A stretch of DNA of 45,790 nucleotides from Sphingomonas sp. GTDB lineage: Bacteria; Pseudomonadota; Alphaproteobacteria; Sphingomonadales; Sphingomonadaceae. The stretch spans positions 1 through 45,790 of the forward strand of contig JAFIGU010000026.1 of NCBI GenBank assembly GCA_017849555.1, written 5' to 3'. The first letter of the stretch is position 1. Every line of letters begins with the position of its first letter. Positions 1 through 8,218 of this stretch are shown here, in pieces. The translations under genes and the position numbers were made by a program. A model generated the notes under the pieces. It was not told the DNA's origin, ran no database searches, and saw nothing but the letters and a program-made list of their open reading frames with translations.

Positions 1-1
1 C

Positions 2-532
2 ACCGCGCTGGCGATGGGCGCCGATCGCGCGATCCTCGTCCAGACCGACGAGAAGGCCGAGCCGCTGGCGATCGCCAAGATCCTCGCCAAGATCGCCGGT
101 GAAGAGCAGCCGGGGCTGATCATCCTCGGCAAGCAGGCGATCGACGACGACAACAACCAGACCGGCCAGATGCTCGCCGGGCTGCTCGGCTGGGGCCAGG
201 GCACCTTCGCCTCCAAGGTCGAGGTGTCGGGCGAGACCGTCAAAGTCACCCGCGAGGTCGACGGCGGGCTCGAGACCGATTCGTTCAAGCTGCCGGCGAT
301 CGTCACCACCGATCTCCGCCTCAACGAGCCGCGCTATGCCTCGCTGCCCAACATCATGAAGGCGAAATCGAAGCCGCTTGGCGTCAAGTCGCCGGCCGAT
401 TACGGCGTCGACGTGACCCCGCGCCTCACCACGCTCAAGGTGGTCGAGCCGCCGAAGCGCACCGCGGGGGTCAAGGTTGCCGACGTCGACGAACTGGTCG
501 CGAAACTCAAGGCGATGGGAGTTGCCAAGTGA
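2..532 (+). CDS. etfB: Electron transfer flavoprotein beta subunit (5' end missing)
   Basis: This is the C-terminal 176 residues of EtfB. The frame is open from the first bases ([10 protein letters not shown]), so the start lies outside the window; about 70 residues are missing compared with the usual ~249. EtfB binds AMP and, with EtfA, carries electrons from acyl-CoA dehydrogenases to ETF-ubiquinone oxidoreductase in the cytoplasm. The visible part has the family's ADRAILV segment, the nucleotide-binding region around [17 protein letters not shown], and the C-terminal arm KVVEPPKR that wraps around EtfA. The stop overlaps the etfA start by 4 bp (GTGA), so the two genes are translationally coupled. 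The acyl-CoA dehydrogenase at 40926-42071 is one likely donor of electrons. Identity is sure; only the 5' end is unseen. Confidence 0.96.
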   Translation, partial: TALAMGADRAILVQTDEKAEPLAIAKILAKIAGEEQPGLIILGKQAIDDDNNQTGQMLAGLLGWGQGTFASKVEVSGETVKVTREVDGGLETDSFKLPAIVTTDLRLNEPRYASLPNIMKAKSKPLGVKSPADYGVDVTPRLTTLKVVEPPKRTAGVKVADVDELVAKLKAMGVAK

Positions 533-1458
533 AGACGCTCGTTTGGGTCGAACATGACGGCGCCACCGTCAAGGATGCCACGCTTTCCGCGGTGACCGCC
601 GCGTCGAAGCTGGGCGAGGTTCATCTGCTCGTCGCCGGGCAGGGCGTCGGCGCGGTGGCCGAGCAGGCCGCCAAGATCGCCGGCGTGGGCAAGGTCCATG
701 TCGCCGACGACGCCGCCTTCGCGCATGCGCTGGCCGAGAATGTCGCGCCGCTCGTCGCCGAGCTGATGGCAAGCCACGACGCCTTCGTCGTGCCCGCGAC
801 CAGCAACGGCAAGAATGTCGCGCCGCGCGTCGCCGCGTTGCTCGACGTGATGCAGATCAGCGACATCCTGTCGGTCGAAGGGCCGGACACCTTCACCCGC
901 CCGATCTACGCCGGCAATGCGATCGCGACGGTGCAGACCAAGGACGCCAAGAAGGTGATCACCGTGCGCGGCACCGCCTTCGAAAAGGCGGCGCCCGAGG
1001 GCGGTTCGGGCGCGATCGAGGCGGTCGCCTCGACCGGCGACAAGGGGCTTTCGACCTTCGAGGGCCAGGAAATCGCCAAGTCCGAGCGGCCGGAGCTGAC
1101 CTCGGCCAAGATCATCGTCTCGGGTGGTCGCGCGCTGCAGAACAGCGAGAATTTCCACGCGATCATCGAGCCGCTCGCCGACAAGCTCGGCGCGGGCGTC
1201 GGCGCAAGCCGCGCGGCGGTCGATGCGGGCTATGTGCCCAACGACTATCAGGTCGGCCAGACCGGCAAGATCGTCGCGCCGGAAGTCTATATCGCGGTCG
1301 GCATCTCGGGCGCGATCCAGCACCTCGCCGGGATGAAGGACTCCAAGACGATCATCGCGATCAACAAGGACGAGGACGCGCCGATCTTCCAGGTCGCGGA
1401 CATCGGGCTGGTGGGCGATCTGTTCAAGGTGGTGCCCGAGTTGACGCAAAAGCTCTAA
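529..1458 (+). CDS. etfA: Electron transfer flavoprotein alpha subunit
   Basis: This 309-residue protein is EtfA, the FAD-carrying subunit of the electron transfer flavoprotein. The N-terminal domain (about 1-185) is followed by the strongly conserved FAD-binding domain: [12 protein letters not shown], then [35 protein letters not shown], and the terminal segment with D-G-L-V-G-D-L-F-like spacing ([14 protein letters not shown]). The length is normal. The start is a GTG that overlaps the etfB stop codon in the form GTGA, which explains the lack of its own clear ribosome-binding site. The stop is followed after 3 bp by a strong small hairpin (1462-1480). Confidence 0.97.
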   Translation: MKTLVWVEHDGATVKDATLSAVTAASKLGEVHLLVAGQGVGAVAEQAAKIAGVGKVHVADDAAFAHALAENVAPLVAELMASHDAFVVPATSNGKNVAPRVAALLDVMQISDILSVEGPDTFTRPIYAGNAIATVQTKDAKKVITVRGTAFEKAAPEGGSGAIEAVASTGDKGLSTFEGQEIAKSERPELTSAKIIVSGGRALQNSENFHAIIEPLADKLGAGVGASRAAVDAGYVPNDYQVGQTGKIVAPEVYIAVGISGAIQHLAGMKDSKTIIAINKDEDAPIFQVADIGLVGDLFKVVPELTQKL

Positions 1459-1461
1459 GCT

Positions 1462-1590
1462 CGTGGAGCGAAGCTCCACGGCGGTGCCCAAGCGAAGCGA
1501 GGGCATAGAGCCACGGCCGGCCGGCGCCGCCACAGCGGCGTCCGACGGCGCGGGACTTGCTCCCGCGTCGGCCCTCGACTGGCAAAACGA
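1462..1590 (+). repeat. Cluster of short hairpins after etfA
   Basis: Three inverted repeats follow the etfA stop. The first is an 8-bp perfect stem (CGTGGAGC/GCTCCACG, 1462-1469 and 1473-1480) with a GAA loop. The second is a loose GCCC...GGGC pair around 1486-1504. The third is CGCGGGA/TCCCGCG within 1549-1572. There is no U-tract, so it is at most a weak terminator. The next reading frame runs straight through these hairpins. Confidence 0.5.
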
Positions 1591-2212
1591 CGGGGCGGCG
1601 CTTCACCGAGGCGCCGCCCTTTCGATTCTTCCCGAACTCGACGCCTTCGCCGCCGGGCACCCGAAATCGCGCGCGGGTGTCCGGCTCCGCAGCCTTCGCC
1701 CGCTCGCCTCGGCTGCGGCCATCGCCGCGCGCTACCTTGGCGCTGAGGCGCGACCGGTGCGCGCGATCCTGTTCGACAAGTCGCCCGACACGAACTGGTC
1801 GCTCGGCTGGCATCAGGACCGCACGATCGTGGTGCGCGAACAACACGACACGCCCGGCTTCGGCCCGTGGGGGCGCAAGGCGGGGTTGATCCATGTCGAG
1901 CCGCCCTTCGCGATCATCGAGGCGATGGCGACGCTGCGCATCCACCTCGACGACGTACCGGCCGACAATGCGCCGTTGATCATCGCCCCCGGCTCGCATC
2001 GACTCGGGCGGATCGCCGAACCCGATATCGCCGATACGGTGGCGCGGCTGGGGCATTTCGCCTGCCTCGCGCGGCGCGGCGATATCTGGGCCTATGCGAC
2101 GCCCATCCTCCACGCCTCCGCCGCGAGCGCCGGCCACGCGCATCGCCGCGTGCTGCAAATAGATTACGCCGCCCGGCCATTACCGGGTGAACTGGAATGG
2201 TTAGGCACCTGA
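1463..2212 (+). CDS. Phytanoyl-CoA dioxygenase (PhyH)-like Fe(II)/2-oxoglutarate oxygenase
   Basis: The product has the jelly-roll core of PhyH-type non-haem iron oxygenases. In the 249-residue reading, the first iron ligands are the HxD pair H117/D119 (GWHQDRTI), the distal histidine is H217 (ATPILHAS), and R228/R229 can bind 2-oxoglutarate. A turn motif [12 protein letters not shown] precedes the distal ligand, as in the family. The substrate cannot be read from the sequence. The start is uncertain: the only in-frame start codons ahead of the domain are GTG 1463 and GTG 1484, and both sit in or beside a hairpin cluster, so the first ~35 residues are encoded by repeat-like DNA and may not be conserved. 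It is 4 bp behind etfA and could be co-transcribed with it. Confidence 0.8.
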   Translation: MERSSTAVPKRSEGIEPRPAGAATAASDGAGLAPASALDWQNDGAALHRGAALSILPELDAFAAGHPKSRAGVRLRSLRPLASAAAIAARYLGAEARPVRAILFDKSPDTNWSLGWHQDRTIVVREQHDTPGFGPWGRKAGLIHVEPPFAIIEAMATLRIHLDDVPADNAPLIIAPGSHRLGRIAEPDIADTVARLGHFACLARRGDIWAYATPILHASAASAGHAHRRVLQIDYAARPLPGELEWLGT

Positions 2213-2215
2213 CCA

Positions 2216-2243
2216 CTGGCACGCGCCGCAATCCGCGCTAACC
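2216..2243 (+). promoter_or_regulatory. Putative promoter of the alpha/beta hydrolase gene (leaderless)
   Basis: A CTGGCA box (2216-2221) lies 16 bp before CTAACC (2238-2243). The ATG at 2252 is 8 bp after the second box, where transcription would start. No Shine-Dalgarno sequence precedes the ATG. The same arrangement recurs at several other genes in the window. Confidence 0.4.
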
Positions 2244-2251
2244 TTGCGCTC

Positions 2252-3337
2252 ATGCTTCTCGCCCTGCTCCTCGCCGCCGCTGCCCCCGCCGCGCAGCCCG
2301 CACCGCCGCCGCCTGCGCCCGCCGCCAAGCAATGGCCGATCAAGGAAGGCGATTTCGTCATCCGCGATTTCGCCTTCCGCTCGGGCGAGACGCTCCCGAG
2401 CCTCAGGCTTCACTACACCACGCTCGGCACCCCGCATCGCAACGCGGCGGGGGAGATCGACAATGCGGTGATGGTGCTCCACGGCACCGGCGGCACGGGG
2501 AAGCAATTCCTCCAGCCGCAATTCGCCGACGAGCTCTACGGCCCCGGCCAGCCGCTCGACATCACCCGCTATTTCATCATCCTTCCCGACAATATCGGGC
2601 ATGGCGGGTCGTCCAAGCCGTCGGACGGGCAGCGGATGGCCTTCCCGCGCTACGATTATGACGACATGGTCGCCGCGCAGCACCGGCTGCTCGCCGAGCA
2701 TTTCGGGATCCGCCAGATGCGGCTGATCATGGGCACCTCGATGGGGTGCATGCACGCCTTCGTATGGGGCGAGACCTTCCCCGATTTCTCCCGCGCGCTG
2801 ATGCCGATGGCGTGCGAGCCGGTGCAGATCGCCGGGCTCAACCGGATGTGGCGCCAGCTCGCGATCGATTCGATCGAGAACGATCCGGCGTGGAACCGCG
2901 GCAATTATACCGCCCAGCCGGCGCAGGGCGTGCGGGGCGCTGCCTCGCTGCTGTTCATCGCCGGTGGGGCGCCGCTCTATCTCCAATCGGCCTATCCGAC
3001 ACGCGACGCGGCGGTCGCCTATGCGCGCGAGAAGGTCGCCGCGTCGATCAAGGGGATCGATGCCAACGATCTGATCTATCAGCTCGATTCGTCGCGAAAC
3101 TACGATCCCTGGCCCAGGCTGGAGGCGATCCGGGCGCCAATGCTGTGGATCAATTCGGCCGACGATTTCATCAACCCGCGCAACCTCCCCTTCCCCGAGG
3201 AAGCGGTGAAGCGGATGCCCGACACCCGCTTCCGGCTGATCGCCGAGACCGCCGACACCCGCGGACACGGCACGCATACCTGGGCGAAATTCTGGAAGAA
3301 CGATCTCGCCGGGCTTCTGGCACGCACCGCGCCATGA
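2252..3337 (+). CDS. Secreted alpha/beta hydrolase, MetX-like fold
   Basis: This 361-residue protein starts with a signal peptide (MLLALLLAAAAPAAQPA) followed by a proline-rich linker, so it is exported. The rest is an alpha/beta hydrolase related to homoserine O-acetyltransferase: LHGTGGTG oxyanion loop (~77-84), nucleophile elbow GTSMG with Ser163, acid in NSADDF (D304/D305) and catalytic histidine in GHGTHTW (H339 or H342). True MetX enzymes are cytoplasmic, so the signal peptide argues against a role in methionine synthesis; an esterase or peptidase-like role is possible but the substrate is unknown. It is followed 39 bp later by an exported cyclophilin. The start is the only ATG before the signal peptide, and a promoter-like element ends 8 bp upstream. 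Confidence 0.8.
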   Translation: MLLALLLAAAAPAAQPAPPPPAPAAKQWPIKEGDFVIRDFAFRSGETLPSLRLHYTTLGTPHRNAAGEIDNAVMVLHGTGGTGKQFLQPQFADELYGPGQPLDITRYFIILPDNIGHGGSSKPSDGQRMAFPRYDYDDMVAAQHRLLAEHFGIRQMRLIMGTSMGCMHAFVWGETFPDFSRALMPMACEPVQIAGLNRMWRQLAIDSIENDPAWNRGNYTAQPAQGVRGAASLLFIAGGAPLYLQSAYPTRDAAVAYAREKVAASIKGIDANDLIYQLDSSRNYDPWPRLEAIRAPMLWINSADDFINPRNLPFPEEAVKRMPDTRFRLIAETADTRGHGTHTWAKFWKNDLAGLLARTAP

Positions 3338-3340
3338 CGC

Positions 3341-3368
3341 TTGCCGCGCCGCACCGGGTTTTCTAACC
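3341..3368 (+). promoter_or_regulatory. Putative promoter of the cyclophilin gene (leaderless)
   Basis: TTGCCG (3341-3346), 16-bp spacer, CTAACC (3363-3368), then 8 bp to the ATG at 3377. The layout matches that of the upstream hydrolase promoter almost exactly. There is no ribosome-binding site, which fits a transcript that begins at or near the start codon. Confidence 0.45.
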
Positions 3369-3376
3369 GCGCGGTC

Positions 3377-4021
3377 ATGCGCGTTCTCGCCCTGCTCGCC
3401 GCCCTTCTCCTCGTCGCCCCGGCTGCCGCGCAGCGCGCCGACCGGGCGAGCCCGGGGTTCGTCCGGGTGCGGCTGGAGACCGCGCTCGGCAATGTCGTCC
3501 TCGCGCTCGATGCGAAGCATGCGCCGGTCTCGACCGCCAATTTCATGCGCTATGTCGACGACGGGCGGTTCGACGGGATCAGCTTCTATCGTGTCGCGCG
3601 GAGCAAGCAGGCGCCGCAATTCGGCTTCGTCCAGTCGGGGATCCGCACCGACGCGCGGCGCTTCCTCGATACGATCGCGCACGAGCCGACCAACAAGACC
3701 GGGATCCGCCACCTCGACATGACGATCTCGATGGCGCGGCGCGGCGAGCCGGGATCGGCCAACGGCAATTGGTTCATCACCGTCGGCGCGATGCCGTCGA
3801 TGGACGCCTCCCCCGGCCACCCCGGCTATGCCGCCTTCGGGCGGGTGGTCGGCGGGCAGGACGTGGTGCGCCGCATCCTCGCCCAGCCGACCGGCGGCGG
3901 GATGGGGGGCACGATGCTGATGAAGCCGGTCTACGTCCGACGCGCAGTGCGACTCGACGGGACGCCCAGGCCGACCGGGCGCCCGCGCCCGTGGCTGATC
4001 GAGGGGCGCAAGGACGGATGA
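3377..4021 (+). CDS. Exported peptidyl-prolyl cis-trans isomerase, cyclophilin type
   Basis: This 214-residue protein has a signal peptide (MRVLALLAALLLVAPAAAQ) and a cyclophilin domain, and should assist proline isomerisation of proteins in the periplasm. Family marks are LGNVVLALDAKHAPVSTANF near residues 37-56, FDGISFYRV (66-74) with the catalytic arginine R73 region, FGFVQSG (82-88), and GNWFITVGAMPSMD followed by AAFGRVVGGQDVV. The histidine usual in FHRV is tyrosine here. An upstream in-frame TTG (3341) would add 12 residues, but it is part of the promoter and would spoil the signal peptide, so ATG 3377 was chosen. The stop overlaps the acylphosphatase start (ATGA). Confidence 0.88.
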   Translation: MRVLALLAALLLVAPAAAQRADRASPGFVRVRLETALGNVVLALDAKHAPVSTANFMRYVDDGRFDGISFYRVARSKQAPQFGFVQSGIRTDARRFLDTIAHEPTNKTGIRHLDMTISMARRGEPGSANGNWFITVGAMPSMDASPGHPGYAAFGRVVGGQDVVRRILAQPTGGGMGGTMLMKPVYVRRAVRLDGTPRPTGRPRPWLIEGRKDG

Positions 4022-4296
4022 TGCGCCGCCGCCTGATCGTCACCGGGCGGGTGCAGGGCGTCAATTATCGCGACTGGTTCGTCGCGCGGATGCGTGCGCT
4101 CGGGGTGAGCGGCTGGGTGCGCAACCGGGCGGACGGTTCGGTCGAGGCATTGGTGGAATGCCCCGAACACCTGATCGAGGCGGTCATCGCCACCGCGCGA
4201 CAGGGCTCGCCGCCGTCGCGCGTCGATGAGGTCGCGGTCAGCGTCGACGCCTCCGACGAGCCGCTGGAGGGTTTCCACCGCCGCTCGACCGCGTAA
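4018..4296 (+). CDS. acyP: Acylphosphatase
   Basis: This 92-residue protein is a typical acylphosphatase, which hydrolyses acyl phosphates such as acetyl phosphate or 1,3-bisphosphoglycerate in the cytoplasm. The signature RLIVTGRVQGVNYRDW holds the catalytic arginine (R18), and GWVRNRADGSVEALVEC holds the catalytic asparagine (N36). The usual GV(F/G)(F/Y)R motif reads GVNYR, a common bacterial variant. The ATG at 4018 overlaps the cyclophilin stop; a second ATG at 4021 is also possible. The gene converges on the MAPEG gene with only 22 bp between stops. Confidence 0.9.
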   Translation: MMRRRLIVTGRVQGVNYRDWFVARMRALGVSGWVRNRADGSVEALVECPEHLIEAVIATARQGSPPSRVDEVAVSVDASDEPLEGFHRRSTA

Positions 4297-4318
4297 ACCC
4301 CTCCCCCCCGATGAAGAA

Positions 4319-4762
4319 TCACCCGCGCGGCGCGACCGTCTCGATCGCGGGGCCGTGCGACGGCGGCGCGGCATTGGCCTGATAGGCGATCGTCAGCCCC
4401 CATATCGCGAGCACCGCGGTGACGATCCACGTCCCGAGCGCCCCGGCGGCGCGCAGCGGGTTGGGCGCGGGGCGCGCCATGCCGAGCGGATGGAGCAGCC
4501 GCGCGACGACGAATATCGCGGTGAGCGTCCACAATAGCAGCGACGGGCCGCGCGCCAGCTCGATCAGCGCGGTGAGAATCACCACCAGCGGCGCATATTC
4601 GGCGAAATTGGCGTGCGCGCGCATCCCGGCGAGCATTTCGGGCTTGCCGCCGTCGCCGATCGACACGCCCCCCATCCGCCCGCGCACCAGCCGCAGCCCG
4701 AGCCACAGATTGATCAGCCCGGCGGCCGCCGCCAGCACCAAGGTCACCGGAAGCATCATCAT
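4319..4762 (-). CDS. MAPEG family membrane protein
   Basis: This 147-residue protein belongs to the MAPEG group (membrane-associated proteins in eicosanoid and glutathione metabolism). It shows four hydrophobic segments (about 3-23, 57-75, 76-92, 104-126). The family pattern is [20 protein letters not shown], then [16 protein letters not shown] with the conserved N and E, then RLLHPLGM. Bacterial members of this clade are of unknown substrate; glutathione transfer or peroxidase activity is only a family possibility. A Shine-Dalgarno-like GGGAGGGG sits just upstream of the ATG at 4762 (read on the minus strand). It stands alone between acyP and rpmF. Confidence 0.85.
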   Translation of the reverse strand: MMMLPVTLVLAAAAGLINLWLGLRLVRGRMGGVSIGDGGKPEMLAGMRAHANFAEYAPLVVILTALIELARGPSLLLWTLTAIFVVARLLHPLGMARPAPNPLRAAGALGTWIVTAVLAIWGLTIAYQANAAPPSHGPAIETVAPRG

Positions 4763-4979
4763 TCGCCCCTCCCTTTATTCCCCGTCTGTTAGCCCGATCC
4801 ACGGGGGCATATTCCATCCTTACGTCATTCGCGCGAAGGCGGAAATCCATTCGCGCCGGGGGTGCGGCGCGATTCGCGCGGCGCGGCCGACACGAATCCC
4901 CCGGCCCCGGCGCGGACAAGGCGACCGGATGCGGCGACGCCGGATTCGCCGCGGGAATTTCGCCATTCGCGCGCGCGGC
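4763..4979. other. Intergenic region with repeat remnant
   Basis: No gene is seen here. Around 4824-4849 lies a half-palindrome, CGTCATTCGCGCGAAGGCGG followed by AAATCC, which resembles one arm of the dispersed CGTCAT...ATGACG intergenic elements found elsewhere in the window. The remainder holds the upstream side of the MAPEG gene. Confidence 0.4.
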
Positions 4980-5007
4980 TTGCAACGCGAGGATAATCCG
5001 CTATAGG
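4980..5007 (+). promoter_or_regulatory. Putative promoter of the rpmF-plsX-fabH-ihfA operon
   Basis: TTGCAA (4980-4985), 16-bp spacer, TATAGG (5002-5007) within GCTATAGGCGCGG. The same spacing and the C-T-A start of the second box recur at other genes here. Transcription would begin near 5014 and leave a leader of about 117 nt before rpmF. Confidence 0.45.
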
Positions 5008-5044
5008 CGCGGGGCTTCGCGATGCGCCCGGCCGCCCGGCGCGG

Positions 5045-5066
5045 CCGGCGTATGTATATACGTCGG
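5045..5066 (+). promoter_or_regulatory. Stable hairpin in the rpmF leader
   Basis: CCGGCGTAT (5045-5053) and ATACGTCGG (5058-5066) pair over nine positions with one G-U and a four-base GTAT loop. It lies 64 nt before the rpmF start, inside the predicted leader. It is not followed by a U-tract, so it is not a plain terminator; a role in control of the ribosomal-protein/lipid operon is a guess. Confidence 0.35.
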
Positions 5067-5130
5067 TTGCGTCTCAGTCGTTCTGGGCGAATCGCCTCCT
5101 TTTGAACTGAATACGGATCAAGGTGCCGCG

Positions 5131-5310
5131 ATGGCCGTCCCCAAGCGAAAAACTTCTCCTTCCCGCCGCGGCATGCGTCGCGCGCACGATGCGCTCTCGG
5201 TCGAGGCGTTTCAGGAATGCCCGAACTGTGGCGAACTGAAGCGTCCGCACAATCTGTGCCCGGCATGCGGCCATTATAACGGACGCGAAGTCGTTTCCGT
5301 CGAGGGCTGA
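5131..5310 (+). CDS. rpmF: 50S ribosomal protein L32
   Basis: A 59-residue protein starting [20 protein letters not shown], which is the hallmark N-terminus of L32. It has the zinc-ribbon cysteines of the C+ form: [18 protein letters not shown], giving four Cys. Its length is normal. It is the first gene of a run rpmF-plsX-fabH, the same order as in E. coli and many other bacteria, which links ribosome growth to membrane lipid synthesis. AAGGTG about 7 nt before the ATG is a fair ribosome-binding site. plsX follows after 30 bp. Confidence 0.97.
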   Translation: MAVPKRKTSPSRRGMRRAHDALSVEAFQECPNCGELKRPHNLCPACGHYNGREVVSVEG

Positions 5311-5340
5311 TAGCCCGGCCAACAGGGGGGTCGCCGGTTG

Positions 5341-6372
5341 ATGTCCGACAGCTCGTGGATCGCCGTCGATGCGATGGGCGGTGACGAGGGATTGTCGGTC
5401 ATGCTCGCCGGCGTCGCGCGCGCGCGCCGTCGCTTCGAGGGGATGAAATTCCTTCTCGTCGGCGACGAGGCGGCGATTCGCGACGGGCTGAAAAACCACC
5501 CCAATCTGAGCAGCAATGCGGAGATCGTCCACGCGCCCGACATCGTCGGGTCGAGCGAGACGGCCGGCCGTGCGCTGCGCCGCGCCAAGACCACCTCGAT
5601 GGGCATCGCGATCGACTGCGTGAAGCAGGGTCGCGCGGGCGCCGCCGTGTCGTCGGGCAACACCGGCGCGCTGATGGCGATGGCCAAGCTCGCGCTGCGC
5701 ACGATGCCGGGGATCGATCGCCCCGCGCTCGCCGCGCTGCTGCCCTCGCTCGGCGCGAACGACGCGGTGATGCTCGATCTCGGCGCCAATACCGAGTGCG
5801 ATGCGCGCAACCTGATGCAATTCGCGGTGATGGGCGCGGCCTATGCCCGCACGATGCTCGATCTCGAAAGCCCGCGCGTCGCGCTGCTCAACATCGGCAG
5901 CGAGGATCAGAAGGGCACCGAGGAGATTCGCGACGCCGCGCAGGGCCTGCGCGCCGCGACGCATCTGCCGCTGCGCTTCACCGGGTTCATCGAGGGCAAT
6001 CAGCTGTCGCGCGGCGATGTCGACGTGATCGTCTGCGACGGCTTCTCGGGCAATATCGCGCTCAAGACCGCCGAGGGCACCGCGCGCTTCGTCGCGGACC
6101 TGCTGAAGCGCGCCTTCACCTCATCGGTACGCTCGAAGATCGGTTTCCTGATCTCGCGCCCGGCGACCGAGCTGCTGCGCGATCATCTCGATCCCAACAA
6201 TCACAATGGCGCGGTGTTCCTCGGGCTCAACGGGCTGGTGGTGAAGAGCCACGGCGGCGCCAACGAGCTCGGCGTGGCGACCGCGATCGGCGCCGCGGCC
6301 AAGATGGTGCAGGCCGATCTCGCGCGGCGCATCGCGACAGACCTCGGCAATTTCGAAAAGCAGACTTCATGA
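5341..6372 (+). CDS. plsX: Phosphate acyltransferase PlsX
   Basis: This 343-residue enzyme makes acyl-phosphate from acyl-ACP, the first step of the PlsX/PlsY route to phosphatidic acid at the inner membrane. Marks are [11 protein letters not shown] at the N-terminus, [15 protein letters not shown] (conserved SGNTGA), [32 protein letters not shown], and [15 protein letters not shown]. The length is that of the family. The start is taken as ATG 5341; an adjacent TTG at 5338 is less likely. The stop overlaps the fabH ATG by 4 bp, so translation of the two is coupled. Confidence 0.97.
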   Translation: MSDSSWIAVDAMGGDEGLSVMLAGVARARRRFEGMKFLLVGDEAAIRDGLKNHPNLSSNAEIVHAPDIVGSSETAGRALRRAKTTSMGIAIDCVKQGRAGAAVSSGNTGALMAMAKLALRTMPGIDRPALAALLPSLGANDAVMLDLGANTECDARNLMQFAVMGAAYARTMLDLESPRVALLNIGSEDQKGTEEIRDAAQGLRAATHLPLRFTGFIEGNQLSRGDVDVIVCDGFSGNIALKTAEGTARFVADLLKRAFTSSVRSKIGFLISRPATELLRDHLDPNNHNGAVFLGLNGLVVKSHGGANELGVATAIGAAAKMVQADLARRIATDLGNFEKQTS

Positions 6373-7337
6373 TCAGAAGCGTCATCACCGGAACCGGATC
6401 GGCGCTTCCCGCGCGGCGCGTGTCGAACGCCGAAATGGCGGAGATGGTCGATACTTCCGACGAGTGGATCGTCGAGCGCACCGGGATCCGCTTCCGCCAC
6501 ATCGCCTCGCCCGACGAGACCACCGCGACGCTGGCGACCGACGCGGCCAAGGCGGCGCTCGCCGCCGCCGGGGTGCATGCGCAGGAGATCGACCTGATCG
6601 TCCTCGCCACCGCGACCCCCGATCAGACCTTCCCCGCCACCGCGACCAAGGTGCAGGCGGCGCTGGCGATCGACGATTGCACCGCGTTCGACGTCGCCGC
6701 GGTGTGCTCGGGCTTTCTCTATGCGGTGCAGGTGGCGGACAGCATGATCCGCGCCGGCGGCCACGCCAAGGCGCTGGTGATCGGCGCCGAGACGTTCAGC
6801 CGCATCCTCGACTGGGAGGATCGCGCGACCTGCGTCCTGTTCGGCGACGGCGCCGGGGCGATCGTGCTCGAGGCGCAGGACAGCGCCGAGGCGGGCGGGC
6901 GCGGCATCCTCGCCACCCGGCTCCACGCCGACGGGCGGCATAACGAATTGCTCTATGTCGACGGCGGCCCCTCCACCACCGGCACGGTCGGCAAGGTGCG
7001 GATGAAGGGGCGCGAGGTGTTCCGCCACGCGGTGGTCAATCTCGCCACGGTGATGGGGGAATCGCTCGTCGCCGCCGGCCTCTCCGCCGACGATGTCGAC
7101 TGGGTCGTGCCGCACCAGGCCAATGCCCGCATCCTCGACGCGACCGCGCGCAAGCTCGGCCTGCCCGCCGAAAAGGTGGTGATGACGGTCGATCGCCACG
7201 CCAATACCTCCGCCGCGTCGGTCCCGCTCGCGCTCGATACCGCCGTGCGCGACGGGCGTATCGTTCCGGGACAGATCGTCGTCCTCGAGGCGATGGGCGG
7301 CGGTTTCACCTGGGGCGCCTCGGTCGTCCGTTTCTGA
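6369..7337 (+). CDS. fabH: Beta-ketoacyl-ACP synthase III
   Basis: This 322-residue protein is KAS III, which condenses acetyl-CoA with malonyl-ACP to begin fatty acid synthesis. The catalytic triad is visible: Cys113 in [10 protein letters not shown], His249 in [10 protein letters not shown], and Asn279 in [10 protein letters not shown]. Other marks are [16 protein letters not shown] and the C-terminal GGGFTWGA. Its ATG overlaps the plsX stop. Together plsX and fabH set the split of acyl chains between phospholipid and chain initiation. A 101-bp AT-rich gap separates it from ihfA. Confidence 0.97.
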   Translation: MIRSVITGTGSALPARRVSNAEMAEMVDTSDEWIVERTGIRFRHIASPDETTATLATDAAKAALAAAGVHAQEIDLIVLATATPDQTFPATATKVQAALAIDDCTAFDVAAVCSGFLYAVQVADSMIRAGGHAKALVIGAETFSRILDWEDRATCVLFGDGAGAIVLEAQDSAEAGGRGILATRLHADGRHNELLYVDGGPSTTGTVGKVRMKGREVFRHAVVNLATVMGESLVAAGLSADDVDWVVPHQANARILDATARKLGLPAEKVVMTVDRHANTSAASVPLALDTAVRDGRIVPGQIVVLEAMGGGFTWGASVVRF

Positions 7338-7344
7338 AACGGGA

Positions 7345-7425
7345 CGACTCCCATAAAAACAAATTACTTTCTGGCGACGAACCAGGGTGATAAACTTACA
7401 ATATTGGTCATCTATTCCTGGGGGG
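7345..7425 (+). promoter_or_regulatory. AT-rich island upstream of ihfA
   Basis: The stretch between fabH and ihfA is far richer in A and T than the rest of the window (for example TAAAAACAAATTACTTT and GATAAACTTACAATATT). TACAAT at 7397-7402 could be a -10 box, but no good -35 box stands 16-17 bp before it. Such DNA is typical of a bent or protein-bound regulatory region; autoregulation by IHF is a guess, and no full IHF consensus was found. Confidence 0.3.
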
Positions 7426-7438
7426 GAGTGAGGCTGGA

Positions 7439-7738
7439 ATGAGTGATGCGGGAACCTTGACGCGTGCGGACCTGTCCGAGGCACTGCACCGACAGGTGGG
7501 ATTGTCGCGAGCCGATTCAGCACGAATGGTAGAGCAGGTGCTCGATCTTTTGTGCGATGCGCTGGCGGCGGGGGAAAATGTCAAGATATCGGGCTTCGGC
7601 ACTTTTGTCTTGCGCGATAAAGGCGAGCGGATCGGGCGAAATCCCAAAACCGGCGTCGAGGTGCCGATCGCACCACGCCGCGTGCTCACCTTTCGCGCCA
7701 GCCAGATGATGCGCGATCGCATCGTCGCAGCGGGGTAG
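7439..7738 (+). CDS. ihfA: Integration host factor alpha subunit
   Basis: This 99-residue protein is a member of the HU/IHF DNA-bending family. Features are [20 protein letters not shown] at the N-terminus, [14 protein letters not shown] in the core, and the beta-arm with [14 protein letters not shown], whose proline intercalates into the minor groove. The closest pattern is IhfA rather than HU: the extended ends and GRNPKTG followed by ARRV-like (PRRVLTF) fit IHF alpha. A strong GGGGGGGAGTGAGG stretch precedes the ATG. A MerR gene starts 1 bp after its stop, an arrangement common in alphaproteobacteria. Confidence 0.93.
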   Translation: MSDAGTLTRADLSEALHRQVGLSRADSARMVEQVLDLLCDALAAGENVKISGFGTFVLRDKGERIGRNPKTGVEVPIAPRRVLTFRASQMMRDRIVAAG

Positions 7739-7739
7739 A

Positions 7740-8078
7740 GTGACGGGACCGGACGCCAAGGCAGCGGGTGCATTTCGGACGATTGGTGAAGTCGCGGCGG
7801 CCACCGGCTTGCCGCAACACGTCCTCCGATATTGGGAAACGCGCTTTCCCCAATTGCGCCCGCTGACCCGCGCCGGCAACCGCCGCTATTACCGGCCCGA
7901 CGATGTCGCACTGGTCGAGCGGATCGACCGGCTGCTCAATCACGACGGCTATACCGTGAAGGGCGTGCAGAAATTGCTCGCGAGCGAAGGCAAACGAGCG
8001 GCCACGCCGTCCGTCCCGTCGCTGCGTGCGGTGCGCACGATGCTGCAGCAAGCGCTGGATTACGACGCCGCCGTCTGA
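7740..8078 (+). CDS. MerR-family transcriptional regulator
   Basis: This 112-residue protein is a short MerR-type DNA-binding protein. The winged helix-turn-helix covers about residues 12-80: [28 protein letters not shown] (split here by the reader), with the family's RYWE and [10 protein letters not shown], then the helix ending in [12 protein letters not shown]. There is no long dimerisation coil or metal-binding cysteine cluster, so the effector is unknown. The start is GTG at 7740, 1 bp after the ihfA stop, so the two are one transcript. Pairing of a small MerR with ihfA is a known alphaproteobacterial gene order; its targets are not known to me. Confidence 0.85.
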   Translation: MTGPDAKAAGAFRTIGEVAAATGLPQHVLRYWETRFPQLRPLTRAGNRRYYRPDDVALVERIDRLLNHDGYTVKGVQKLLASEGKRAATPSVPSLRAVRTMLQQALDYDAAV

Positions 8079-8096
8079 GGGGCGTGGTGTGTCGTG

Positions 8097-8178
8097 CGTC
8101 ATCCCAGCGGAGGCCGGGATCGCGGGCGGTTGGCGCGACGCCTGAGGCACGAGACCCCAGCTTGCGCTGGGGTGACGG
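8097..8178. repeat. Dispersed palindromic element, family C (copy 1)
   Basis: An 82-bp element bounded by CGTCATCCC and GGGGTGACGG arms. It contains two hairpins: one built on CCCAGCGGAGGCCGGG and one on CCCCAGCTTGCGCTGGGG. The outer ends are inverted with respect to each other (CGTCA...TGACG). Related copies lie at 8536-8638 and 43126-43206. Confidence 0.8.
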
Positions 8179-8192
8179 TCTATTTTACCCCC

Positions 8193-8218
8193 CGTCATGC
8201 CAGCGAAAGCTGGCATCT
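8193..8218. repeat. Half element of family C, upstream of the first GIY-YIG gene
   Basis: A single hairpin, ATGCCAGCGAAAGCTGGCAT, preceded by CGTC. It ends 25 bp before the ATG of the GIY-YIG gene at 8244. Its reverse complement, slightly changed, is found downstream of that gene at 8612-8638. Confidence 0.75.

Noticed and set aside
2252..3337. Homoserine O-acetyltransferase (metX)
   Set aside because: The fold is similar, but the protein has a signal peptide and there are no methionine genes nearby.
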